The translations under genes were made by a program, and so were the position numbers. 64,000 nucleotides of DNA, taken from Selaginella tamariscina (lineage: Eukaryota > Streptophyta > Lycopodiopsida > Selaginellales > Selaginellaceae). The notes under the pieces were generated by a model, which ran no database searches, was not told where the DNA came from, and worked only from the letters and a program-made list of their open reading frames with translations. Shown here one piece after another: positions 37,070-47,761 of this stretch; position 1 is the first letter of the stretch, and every line of letters starts with the position of its first letter. The stretch covers positions 153,962 through 217,961 of the forward strand of contig PUQB01000086.1 of NCBI GenBank assembly GCA_003024785.1, given 5' to 3'.

Positions 37070-40000
37070 TTTTTAAGAGCCACCCTAAGAGAAATGCGTT
37101 GACTTACAATTTTCTATGCTTTTTCTAATGGTTTTTTGCGTCTAGACTATTTATAAGGACATTTTGGGATAAAGGGAATGTAGGGATGGGGCATGTAGTT
37201 GAACATCTAAGTTCGGACATAGGTGTGAGTGTACTAGATTAACTACAGAAACAAAAATTGAATATTACTTTCATTAGGCCATAATTTCCTCGTCTTTCAT
37301 AATTATTTTGATGGCAATCAGAAAGGGATTAGAAACACTCTTTAGCACATTAAAAATAATTGTGCAAGAATGCAAAATGTTTCTTGTAAAAGGTAATTCA
37401 ATCATTACGAAAAGTTAAATAAAAATGTTAAGACTTCATAGTACTTACAATTACTTTGTCCTTAACATTGACATATGACAAAAATCAAAGTAATTTAAAG
37501 TCATTTTACTATACCTAGGAAGTCTAGACCAATTGAGTGACTTTTTCATCTAAGAAACTAGGAACAAGAACATTTTGAAGTTCTAGAGAACAAACTAAAA
37601 AATTGCATTTCTTTTGCAAATTAGGATTGATCCCTTAACACCTTGTTTTCCCAGTGTATCATTGTATAGCTCAATCTTTGTTATGTATCAATTCTTCTTC
37701 CACAATTTTCTTTTGCACCATGCCAGTGTTGTTAAAATTCAATTTTGAAGATGTTGTAGTTTTGGCCGGTCCTAGACTTCTTGGATACTATGCAATATAT
37801 GTAGTCTAGTCTATGCAAATCACTTCATGAAATTAGTGCCACTAATTTCCACTTCAGTCGCTTTATATGTTTATTAGTTACTTGTTTAAATTTAATGTCA
37901 ATTTCTAAAGAGGCTTCCTTCACTAGAATTACAATATCCCTTATGGATCTAAGAGTCTTGTTGATGTGTCTAGTAAAGAGGTCAGTTGACAAAGGACCGC
38001 TACCCAAATGCTGTCCCAAAGAGGCAACATACACATATGCATATTACATGAAAGTGTCTGTGAGATCAAGCTTCACAGCTTTCACAATGTCAAGTTTCTT
38101 CCCTCCCATTCTTGAATATTGCTTCCATTTGGAGTGTCTTGATTTTGTGAGGTTAACATTGGGCACAAGAGATTGTTACTCTAAAGTTCCATATAATGGA
38201 TATAGTTATACATTGTTTTAAGTAGTATAATGATATAATTATAAACTATGTCGGCTCTAATGATGTTTCTTCATTATTCACCATGCAAGCCATGTGTGGA
38301 GTTTGGGTATGTGTTTCTCTGTTGCATTACCTGTTAATCAAAATCTTATAAGCTCCTTACTCAATCTTTGTTGTTCCTCTAGGCTTTCAATATCTGCTAA
38401 TTTTTGGTAGAATGATTGATGTTCTTTGCATGCTTCTGAAATTATAATTTATCTATGTACTAACAACTACTTTGTGTATAATGGAAACAAAAACTACATT
38501 CTTGTACAACATCGTGACCAAAGACTTTTTTCATGGCATTTTATCCAATAACAACTTCATCACCCATGAAACCATGGATTTATGGTATTTCAAAACCTGA
38601 ACGCACAATAACACCAACAAGTTTATTCGAGCATAGTTTATGTGTAGTGACATTCTTAATCTTTATCTCACATATTGCAACTAGTAAATGGACTTCAAAC
38701 TACAGAAAGGATATATGTCTTGTGATAAAATGCATTAATAATACCTACATGTGATCATAAACAAATATGTCCATTGTAGCCCAATCAATAACATGATGCA
38801 TATGATTAAAAACAAAATAGGCATCTTCCAAGTTGGCCAAGACACAACTTATTTATCAAATGCATATCAGAATTCATCTTCACATAAGACATTTTGAAAA
38901 CATAAGGAACCTTATCTATAAATATTAATAACTTTAGGTAGGGCTACTTTTACGGTCCAACAGTTTGTTCAATCCCTCGCTTGTGAAGTTCTTAATTCTT
39001 TAAGAGAATGCATTAATAATTGTTTGCAATATCTTCAATATACGACATATTTAATGTTGCATTACATTCAACAAGTCCATCCTCAATGTTGAAGATGAAC
39101 TTCATTAGACATGATACCCATCCTCAATGCCCTAGGACATGTGGTGGTAGTGGGGGTTGTTATCCTCGATGCTGAGGATGGAAATTCCTAAATAGATGCA
39201 ATTTCATCCTTGGTACTAGGGATGGAATTAAGAATGTTCAATGTTGTTGTATTTAACTATATATTTCGATTGATGAGATCCTTGGTGCCAAGGACTACAA
39301 TAGTCCCCAAAAAGCCACATCTTTGGTGCAAAACTGGTATAGATTATGAGGCGACCTTCTAATCCTTAGTGTCAAGGACATTAGAATATAAATAAATGAC
39401 TTTCCTCGGCACCAAGGACAATGGGTTGAGGGAACATACTTGTGGTTATTTGTGAAAGGAAGAATCTCATTAAGTACATCATGGAGTTCTTTTTGTGTCA
39501 GCAAAGGTTTGGTTGATGGGTTGAGCTTAGTCAGTCGTTCAAAAATGATATTCAATTCCACATCCATTTTAATGGTGCCCATTAAAGCTCTTGGAGTTTG
39601 CACAAAACGTTCTTGCAACTTGCTGAAAACATGTTCCTTTACATTCCTTGATGTTTCATTAAGTACCAGATGATTATGTTGACAAACGTGAATGAATTGT
39701 ATTGTTATTTCTGTATTGGATGAAACAACATGTAGCAGATGGCATCACATCAACGTAGGCATTCTGACTGAAATCCACAATATCTACATCTAATTTTTTC
39801 ATGGTTTATGTTAATATGTCCTGGATTTCAAGGTGTTATTTTAGTATTACTAGTTGTTCCCGAGCCTCTTGCTAAGATAAGGACAATTTATATTATTACA
39901 TAAAAGATGTCCCCATATTGACTTATTCAAACACTACCATTGAAATCCCTCCAATGTGAATCATAGCTCCTAGTCTAGACATGACCATCATGCACTCTCT

Positions 40001-41165
40001 ACATCCTTAACATTAAATATGTTAGCAGTCCAAGGTCTAATGGCTATTTGAAAACCATATCACCATTGTATGCTTGTAGGACTTCCGTATACATGACTCG
40101 TTGACATTTCATCAACAAATTTTTGCGTGACTCGAGGAGCACATCAATAGATCATACAAGGACAATGTTGTACCAAGTATTAGTGATTCCATGCTGGTGA
40201 CTTTTTTGGAATTAGTATCCCTAATAGGCTGCTTCTATACACACAAAGAACAAGTTTACATGGGTTTATTTGGTCAAAAGTATATGTTCTTGTTGCCGCA
40301 AGTGTATCATTTGTAAAACCTCCAAAGAATCACCAAATGAGTTCTCAAGAACATGAATGCAAGGCATTTCTTACATATATATGATGATATCCTTCCCCAA
40401 TTCAAAGTCATGCTAAAAGTCTTTTCATCGCTTGTAATATCTCTTGTTAGTCCACCAAGACTTGCTGGAATTTGTCACAATAGAATTGTCCTTGTGGGTA
40501 TTGCAAAATCTACATGAAGAACAAATTGTGGTTTGTTATTAAGTTCGCAATGATAACTTGTTATATTTCCATGTGAAACAATGAAGGAATCCATTAGAAA
40601 CAGTAATAGAAATCAAATAGCTGGTCGTGAGAATGAGAAACATCTTTGATCTTTGAATGAGAATGAAATTGTAGTTTACTAGTCTTCAGTTTTGAACAAC
40701 GTAATGTATATTTGTATTATCAATAAGGTACAAGGTGTTTGAAATAAAATTTTGTAGACGATTGAATGCTCATAATTAAGAAGATTATGCTATATGTAAT
40801 AATTCACAAGAATTGTGAAAGATTGATTACCATGCATGCAAATCGTACAAAACTTGCTTAATTAGTAATAAGTGAAGAGAATATTATGAAAAGACTTTAC
40901 ATTTATATTTTAAAAGACCTTGCAAGTATATTCTGATATAAGGTTGGGAAGAATATTTTGCTCATTTTCTAACAAGATTGCCACATGTCGCACATGCAAC
41001 AAGCCACATTGTATTGGCATATATAAATATGAGTGTGCCAATGTTGTTTCACTTTTTAAGTTTTTTGTTTTGCAAAGCTATTGATGTGTTCCCGGAGCTG
41101 TTTCATGATAGCATGAAAAAATCAAGTACACTTTTGACTTGCATATGCATCCTCGGCACTGAGGA
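37070..41165 (-). repeat. Repeat block R2
   Basis: Direct repeat of R1. Conserved points include CTCTAAAGTTCCATATAATG (38,180), GGACATGTGGTGGTAGTGGG (39,133), and the end block TTTCACTTTTTAAGTTTTTT (41,047). Similarity to R1 ends near the GCACTGAGGAAGGT junction at about 41,160, where GC-rich DNA begins. Confidence 0.75.
39060..40560 (-). pseudogene. Decayed transposon-like protein unit, copy R2 (best copy)
   Basis: The longest surviving frame of the three copies spans 39,295-39,618. It encodes about 107 residues including ERFVQTPRALMGTIKMDV, IIFERLTKLNPSTKPLLTQK and DVLNEILPFTNNHKYVPST. Before it, in a shifted frame, are NTEITIQFIHVCQHNH and ETSRNVKEHVFSKLQ. The TPRA block after an H-rich motif is reminiscent of a moss/lycophyte transposase-like family that I cannot name with certainty. 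No start codon or full frame survives. Confidence 0.42.
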
Positions 41166-41669
41166 AGGTCTGGTTGACGGTAGTCCAACATCGTCACCCC
41201 GCCAGCCGACAGGGACGCCAACTAGCACGGACGAGCGACGGGACGAAGCGACAGATAGGGGAGGTACTTCAGGCAACGGCGTAACCAGGCATAGATCTGA
41301 TCGTCCGGACCAACTACCCAGGGTACGAAGGACAGCATGCATGAGGGAGGTGCATAAATGTGACAGGCAGGACTCTGTCACCAGGCGGCAGACCAGTGGG
41401 AAGGCGCCACCTGTATCTAGGGTCTAGCGGTAGGTAACCCACTATATAAGCCGGAAGGTGGGTAGTGGGTCGGGGTCTTTTAGGAGTCAAGTCTACGTCT
41501 TATATCTTGCTCCTCTGTCGGAGATAGTTTGTACTCGGACAGTCAATATATATATATATACACCATTTTCCTTCTATTCACCTTACAAGCGAGCATTCCC
41601 CGCTTGCCCTACTCCTGGGCCCAGCAGCGCTCTCTGCCAGGTCACTACAGTAGAACTTCCCCTACCTAT
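41166..41669 (+). other. GC-rich segment with TATA box, LTR-like
   Basis: The composition changes sharply from AT-rich to GC-rich. ACTATATAAGCCGG at about 41,440-41,453 is a strong TATA box. It is followed by CT-rich sequence and GCTTGCCCTACTCCTGGGCC, as in the R-U5 part of an LTR. It has no second copy in the window. It may be an LTR or promoter fragment of another element into which the chromovirus inserted; its continuation would be 47,762-48,720. Confidence 0.35.
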
Positions 41670-42222
41670 TGTCAAGCCACGATCCAGGAAATAGGAAGTG
41701 AGCAGGATTCCAAGAGTAGGAAGGCTTGACTCAGGAGCAGGATAGGAAACAAGACAGGAACTAGGAACTCAGGAGCAAGACAAGACGCAGGATAGGATCC
41801 AGGAGTAGGACTGGAACAGGACTGGATCTAGGAGCGAGATAGGAACAGGACTGGATCCAGGAGCAAGACAAGAGCAGGAGGCAAAGGAGCAAGAAGACAA
41901 GACAAGAACAAGACAAGAAATGATCGTAGAATGACTGGTGTTGATAGTAACTGATTGTACAACAATTAGGTCGGAGCTTTTATGCTCACAACTCCAAGCT
42001 AATCTAGTCATGAGTCTAATCTAGTCATGAGCTAAGAATAGTGTCCCTTATCCTCTAGGCATATCCTGTAGCATATCCTATAGGCATATCCTATAGGAAT
42101 ATCCTATAGGTATATCCTGTAGGAATATCCTGCAGGCATATCCTGTAACCCGTATCCTGTATCCGAAATCCTGCATCCTGTATCCTGTATCCGGAATGTA
42201 TATCCTGTATCGGGTTGTGACA
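41670..42222 (-). repeat. 3' LTR of the chromovirus
   Basis: 553 bp, starting TGTCAAGCCACGATCC and ending GGGTTGTGACA on the plus strand. It is rich in GCAGGA/ACAGGA runs in one half and in TATCCTGTA units in the other (42,050-42,215). It matches 47,248-47,761 almost throughout. The length difference comes from repeat-number changes in the AGGA-rich part and around the GGCATATCC units. Confidence 0.92.
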
Positions 42223-42240
42223 GCACCTCCTCCCTAAGGA
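42223..42240 (-). other. Polypurine tract
   Basis: Immediately inside the 3' LTR the minus strand reads TTAGGGAGGAGGTGC, a polypurine run in the expected place for plus-strand priming. Confidence 0.7.
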
Positions 42241-42674
42241 CGAGTTCCACGAGTCTTAGGACCTGGTTTAGCAGGATAATGCCGATGGAAGGCAGCAACT
42301 TTGGAAGAAGCATGGAGTAAGTTGGATGCAGGTTCCCAAGTGCGATCGGTAGGCAAATAACCTTTCCAATCCACCAAGTATTGAAGTTGGCGGCGATGAA
42401 GACGAGAATCAAGGATGGCTGCAACTTCGTACTCAGGTTCACCAGCAATGACCACAGGAGGGGGAGGAGAAGAAGCACGACCAGGAAGAGAAGAAGGATG
42501 ATACGGCTCCAACAAGGAGGTGTGAAACACAGGATGAAGTTTCACCGTGGATGGTAACTCGAGTCGGAAAGCTACAGGATTTACCTCCGCCACGATCCTG
42601 TAAGGGCCCAATCGTTGAAAATCCAACTTAGAAGAAGGCCTGTTGGTGCGAATGTGTCGACGAAGAAGCCACAC
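42234..42674 (-). pseudogene. Integrase C-terminus and chromodomain
   Basis: An open frame of 146 codons. It begins with the integrase C-terminal part (KLDFQRLGPYRIVAEVNPVAFRLELP, then KLHPVFHTSLLEPY) and ends with a chromodomain: EYEVAAILDSR, LQYLVDWKGY, and DRTWEPASNL. Chromodomains of this kind are thought to steer integration to certain chromatin. The piece itself is intact and runs to about 15 bp before the LTR, so the stop is at the natural end of pol. Confidence 0.88.
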
Positions 42675-43800
42675 GAGATCACCAATCTTGTATGCAGGTG
42701 CCGGCTGACGGTGAGCATCAGCATGATGCTTGTACGTTCCTGTGCCTGCTGAAGATGAACCTGGAGATCATCCTGTACCTGCGAAGATGCTGAGACGATC
42801 CTGTACTGCAGGAGCGGAAGAAGGAGAAGCGGAGGAGCAAAGTCAAAACGTGGATGGTGGCCTGTAAGAGCAAAGAAAGGTGTCTGGCCTGTAGATGCGT
42901 GAATGGAGTTGTTGTAGGCAAACTCCGCCATTGGAAGAAGGTCCAACCAGTTGTCCTGTTAACTGATGAAGCAACGAAGATATGTCCAAGGTCTGAATTG
43001 TGCGTTCGACTGCCCATCGTTTGGGTGATATCCTGAAGAAAGATCCGCTTTAACCTGTAGACTCCGAAGAAGCTCTCGCCAAAACTTGGACATGAATTGT
43101 GGACCTCGATCGGAAACAATGCTCTCAGGAAGACCATGATGTCGGAACACCTCACGGATCACCAACTCGGCAGTTGTCTGACCTGTAGCTGTCTTGTTGC
43201 AGGGTAGGAAATGAGCCCTTGGTGAAACGGTCAAACCACAAGAACTGCATCGAATCCACGAGAAGGAGGAAGATCTGTGAGGAAATCCATAGAAATGGAT
43301 CTCCAAGGAGCAGAAGGAACAGGAAGAGGACGAAGAAGACCAGAGGGTGCATGATGAGGCATCTTCGACCTGTACAGTGTCACAACTCCGTACAAACCTT
43401 CCACAAAACCTCGCAACCCAGGCCACCAATAGTTGCGAGTCACCAACTCAACTGTCTTGGCCACACCAAAATGTCCTGTAGCCGGGGTATCATGACAATC
43501 CTGTACCACACGAGTCCTGCAAACACCAACAGGAACGTACAGGAGACCTTCCCGGTACAGGAGTCCATCCTGTATGGTGAACAGGTTGTAGTCTGGACGG
43601 GAACTGGAGGAAGAGGAACTTGCAACGTCAGGATGAATGTGTGAGAACACATTCTTTGCCAAGTCGTCTGTAGCCAACTGCGAACGGACGTCCTGTAGGA
43701 GTGTTGAATTTGCTGGAGCCTGATGAACCTGCAGTGCCGCAAGCCGGAATCGATCAGGACCCAACAACACTTGCCTTTGACAGTCAAATGCAGGATCGCC
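42675..43800 (-). pseudogene. Integrase core (frameshifted)
   Basis: Pieces in three frames: zinc-binding H..H ([10 protein letters not shown]) and [10 protein letters not shown] near 43,480-43,400; a damaged CDTC region; [21 protein letters not shown] (first catalytic Asp) near 43,300-43,235; VSDRGPQFMSKFW (second Asp) near 43,110-43,070; and the GQ..ER region near 43,010, where a shift separates the catalytic Glu. At least three shifts break it. Confidence 0.85.
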
Positions 43801-45180
43801 CGGGCTTGGTGCAAGGTAAGAGCGCCTAGACAATGCGTCCGCCTTGCCATTCCGAAAACCGGGCCTGTAGACGATGACGAAGTCAAAACGTGATAGGAAC
43901 TCCGCCCACCTAGCCTGTCGCCGACTGAGAACTCGAGCCGTTTGAAAGTACTCCAGGTTCTTGTGATCCGTAAGAACTTGTACAGGATGTGCAGCACCTT
44001 CCAGGAAATGCCGCCACTCCTCAAACGAATCCACAATGGCCTTGAGTTCCTTGTCATGAATCTCGTAATTGATCTCCGCCGAAGGAACTTACGAGAGTGA
44101 AAAGCTACAGGATGAAGCAACTTGTCCTCTCCAACTTGCGATAGGACGGATCCTACTGCAAAATCCGAGGCATCTGCTTCAACGAAGAAAGGACGAGAAG
44201 GATCAGGATGTGCTAAAATCGGAGCTGTCGTGAAGGTGTCCTTGAGTGTTGTGAATGCATGTTCCGCCTTGTCGGACCAAGAGAAAACCTCTGTGCGCTT
44301 GGTGAGTTCCGTGAGTGGAAGTACACGCTTGGAGAAGTCCTGTATGAACCGCCTGTAGAAGTTTGCAAAGCCAAGGAAACATTGTACATCTCGTACAGAC
44401 TTGGGCCTCTCCCACTCCACGATGGTCTTCACCTTGTGCATGGAAACGCCAGCAGGAGAGACGATGTAGCCCAAGAACTCCACAGAATCCCTATCGAAAA
44501 AACACTTCTCCAACTTCGCATACAGGCCATGCTCGCGAAGCCGCTGTAGAACCAACGTACATGCTTGTCATGTGCCGCCTGGTCCTTGGAGAAAATCAAA
44601 ATGTCGTCGAGGTAGATCACCACAAACTGGTCCAAGAAGTCACGAAAGATGTCGTTCACCATGTGTTGGAACACGGCTGGGGCATTGGTAAGGCCGAAAG
44701 GCATCACCGTGTACTCGAAGTGTCCATACCTTGTACGAAAGGCAGTCTTCCACTCATCGCCGGACGAATCCGTACAAGGTTGTAGGCCCCTCGTAAGTCG
44801 ATCTTCGTGAACACCTTTGCTCCTCGCAGCCGATCGAGAAGTTCCGGGATCAATGGCAACGGGTACCGATTCCGAATGGTAGCTTGATTCAAACCCCTGT
44901 AGTCCACAACCAAACGTAAGCTCCCATCCTTCTTCTTGACAAAGAAGATAGGCGCTCCTGCAGGGGACTTTGAGTGACGAATGAAGCCGGATGCCAAGTT
45001 GTCCTCGATGTACTGGCGAAGAACCTCCAACTCTGTGGGTGACAATGCGTAAATCGGTCCGAACGGTGGAGTCTTTCCTTCTGCAAGATCAATAGGACAG
45101 TCGTAGGACCTGTGAACAGGAAGAACTGTAGCCTTGTGCTTGTCAAAAACGTCCTTAAAGTCGTGGTACTTGGATGGTAG
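43800..45180 (-). pseudogene. Reverse transcriptase and RNase H (frameshifted)
   Basis: RT blocks in order: [18 protein letters not shown] (45,060), [27 protein letters not shown] (first catalytic Asp, about 44,800), [15 protein letters not shown] (44,700), [12 protein letters not shown] (YLDD box, about 44,615), and [13 protein letters not shown] (44,480). The connection and RNase H follow, with FVEADASDFAVGSVLSQ (44,180), [11 protein letters not shown] (43,970) and GKADALSRR (43,840). One-base shifts occur near 44,740, 44,560 and 44,080. Confidence 0.9.
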
Positions 45181-46200
45181 AGAAGAAGGAGAAGAGAAGG
45201 AGTAGGCGAAGGAGATTGAAAAACAGGAGAGTCAGACACAGGAAAGGTAGAAGAGGACGTAGGAGTTACTTGAAAGGCAAAAAGGTGGAAAGGAGCAGGA
45301 TCAGTGGTAAGTTCATGCATGGTAGTGGTAAGAACTCGGAGAGGAGCAGGAGGGAGCTGTGACTGAAAAAGAGGAAGGATCTTGGGGGGTGGAACAGAGC
45401 AGAGTAACAAAAGAGGCAGGATTGGGAGAAACCTGTGTGGATGTTGACGAGTGTACAGGATTGGAAGAATCCTGTACAGAAGTCCGTGGTTGCACAGGAG
45501 TGAGGGAAGCCTGTGAGTGTGCTGACGAACCAACAGGAGGTGGATCCTGTTGAGGAGGAACCTTCGACACTGATACAGGATTGGAAGAACCCTGTACAGG
45601 AATCCGCAAACTTACAGGAGTGGAGAGAACCTGCGGATGTGCTGAGGAACTGACATGAGGTGAATCCTGTCGAGGAAGAGTCTTCAACACTGGTACAGGA
45701 ACAGGCACGGTCAATCCTGTAGCTTGTACTGCCTCAGACACCAAGGATGTATCCTGCACGCAGGAAGGTACAGGATTGATCCTGGCTGCTGGAGAGGAAA
45801 ACGTGAGCGTCCTAGACCTCCAGTCGATCTGCGGATTTGCAACAACGAACCATGGCATGCCAAAAATGATGGGAGTCGACCGAGTCTTGATCAAGTTGAA
45901 GGAAATCGAACAGTTGAATGCACCATGACTGCAAGAGAGAGGTGTGGTAGCGTGGGTAACTGCGCCAGAAGCAATCAAACGACCATCGGCCACCTCTACA
46001 GGAACTGCACGCTTCAACTTCACCACCGGAATGCCATGCTGAGCTGCAAAAGTGTCATCCATGAAACATGCATTTGCACCAGTGTCTAACAGGGCAAACT
46101 CCTTGAGCTCTCGGTTATTGAGGCGAATGTGTACAGGAAACTTGAGTGATGGAATGGTATGAGCAGCACCAATGGAGCCTGCACCTACGTCCAACTTCGC
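45181..46200 (-). pseudogene. Protease and Ser/Pro-rich linker
   Basis: Retropepsin-like aspartic protease with ALLDTGANACFMDD (catalytic DTGA, about 46,090) and IIFGMPWFV (about 45,860). It is followed in the same open frame by about 170 residues rich in Ser, Pro, Val and Gln (45,313-45,790) with two tandem repeats of about 40 residues (QDSPHVSSSAHPQ.., QDPPPVGSSAHSQ..). Such a long repetitive spacer between PR and RT is unusual. Confidence 0.82.
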
Positions 46201-47152
46201 GGCTCCTAGACGAAGTGGACATTGAACTTTCAGCTTCGGCTTCACGCGTCTTGAACTTTCTGGCTTTATTAGGACATTCCGCCACCTTGTGTCCTGCTGC
46301 ACCACAATACAAGCATAGGTTCTCACCCCGACGACGTTGCTTCTCAGCAGTTGAAAGTGGGCCACGCTTGGATTTGTTAACCTCCATAGGAACTGCTCCA
46401 GAAGGTGTCGTAGGAACATGTGCTACGGCTACAGGATTGGTTGGCAGGAACTGCTGACGGAATTTTTCCTGACGGCGCTCGAAACACGGTTGTCGCAACG
46501 AACGGCCTGTTGCATGATCTCCGCTAACGTTTGAGCATCCGGTAACGTAAGGAGAAGGTCCTTCACGTCATCCCTCAGCCCAAAACGAAAGTGTTCGATC
46601 AATGCAGTCTCGTCCCATGGAATGTTCGTGCACAATTGCTGAATTCGGATGCATAAACGGAAGCTGGTCTGGATCCTTGTGTGAGCCTCCGTAACTTTGT
46701 GCATGCAGAACGGTACTTATCAGGATCTCCAAAAAGGCTTCAAAGGCAGCCACGAAACCTTCAAAGTCTTCCATCAATGGGTCGTCACGCTCCAGCAAGG
46801 GAGCAACCCAAGCTCGTGGAGATCCACTAGTAGGATGCCAAAAGGCCAACCTTTTGTGCATCCGTCGAGTAGCGGCGTGGTTGCATGCGGATCAAGAGCC
46901 GGATCTGATTCAGGAAACCTTGGAAATCGGTTGCGACTGAACTTTTTGGCATGCTATCTTCGGCTCCGAGAAAAGTTCGATGAAGAGGAACCACCGATGC
47001 CTGAGAGAGAGCCTGCGCAGCAGCCTTGGAGGATGCATCAGCAGCTGCATGTGCCGCATGGTGGAACCTTGCAGTCGTGACCACTTGGCCAAAGTGGCCA
47101 GCTCATGAAGTAACATTTGGTGCTCGCGTTGAAAGCGCTCAAAATCAACCAT
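46115..47152 (-). pseudogene. Gag (frameshifted)
   Basis: Starts MVDFERFQREHQMLLHELAT at 47,152. Pieces follow in successive frames, including DSMPKSSVATDFQGFLNQI and the helical retrotransposon-gag core ALIEHFRFGLRDDVKDLLLTL (about 46,600). The CCHC zinc knuckle CLYCGAAGHKVAEC lies at about 46,310-46,270. At least four one-base shifts. Gag would form the particle and bind RNA. Confidence 0.85.
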
Positions 47153-47247
47153 ATCTTAGGAAAGAAAAAGGAGGAAAATGGAAGGAAAAGAATCAAGGAA
47201 AAAAAAGTAGCTGGAAACGAGAGCTATGAAAGCAGTTACTATCAAAC
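47153..47247 (-). other. Retrotransposon leader with presumed primer-binding site
   Basis: 95 bp between the 5' LTR and the gag start. The site next to the LTR reads GTTTGATAGTAACTGC on the minus strand, which I cannot match to a plant tRNA 3' end; it may be decayed. Confidence 0.4.
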
Positions 47248-47761
47248 TGTCAAGCCACGATCCAGGAACCAGGAAGAGCAGGATTCCAAGAAGGAAGGCT
47301 TGACTCAGGAGCAGGATAGGAACAAGACAGGAACTAGGAACTCAGGAGCAAGACAAGACAGGAAGGATCCAGGAGGACAGGAACAGGACTGGATCCAGGA
47401 GCAAGATAGGAACAGGACAGGATCCAGGAGAGACAGAGCAGGAGGCAAAGGAGCAGACAAGACAAGACAAGACAAGAACAAGAATGATCGTAGAATGACT
47501 GGTGTTGATAGTAACTGATTGTACAACAATTAGGTCGGAGCTTTTATGCTCACAACTCCAAGCTAATCTAGTCATGAGTCTAATCTAGTCATGAGCTAAG
47601 AATAGTGTCCCTTATCCTCTAGGCATATCCTGTAGCATATCCTATAGGTATATCCTGTAGGAATATCCTGCAGGCATATCCTGTAACCCGTATCCTGTAT
47701 CCGAAATCCTGCATCATGTATCCTGTATCCGGAAATCCTATATCTGTATCGGGTTGTGACA
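47248..47761 (-). repeat. 5' LTR of the chromovirus
   Basis: 514 bp with the same tips as the 3' LTR. On the minus strand it begins TGTCACAACCCGATACAG and ends GGCTTGACA. The two LTRs differ by several indels in short repeats plus a few substitutions, which points to an insertion that is not brand new. Confidence 0.92.

Larger units (their letters stand above)
24850..37140 (-). repeat. Right arm of large inverted repeat
   Basis: Mirror of 3195-16,150 (see that entry). It carries GDSL E and F, the transposon-like unit R1 and promoter-proximal repeats. Its outer part (30,430-35,060) is in turn repeated in direct orientation at 36,480-41,165 with an offset of about 6.07 kb, so duplication happened more than once. 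Confidence 0.8.
41670..47761 (-). mobile_element. Ty3/gypsy chromovirus LTR retrotransposon
   Basis: Complete in layout: two LTRs with TGTCA...TGACA tips, gag with a zinc knuckle, protease, RT, RNase H, integrase, and a C-terminal chromodomain, all on the minus strand. The order PR-RT-RH-INT-chromodomain defines the chromovirus branch of Ty3/gypsy. Flanking 5-mers are CCTAT on the left and CCTGT on the right, a target duplication with one difference. The frames are broken by one-base indels every 200-400 bp, so as assembled it is not autonomous. It sits in GC-rich DNA. Confidence 0.93.

Noticed and set aside
3195-37140. Large inverted repeat as an assembly fold-back artefact
   Set aside because: The arms differ by many substitutions, a private MITE, a 350-bp insertion and a private TG expansion, so they are separate real sequences, although read support is still worth checking.
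43152-43655. Plus-strand frames within the retrotransposon
   Set aside because: They are antisense shadows of the integrase and RNase H region, which has clear family motifs on the minus strand.
47230-47247. Primer-binding site matching initiator tRNA-Met
   Set aside because: The sequence next to the 5' LTR does not match the usual TGGTATCAGAGC, so I did not annotate a specific tRNA.
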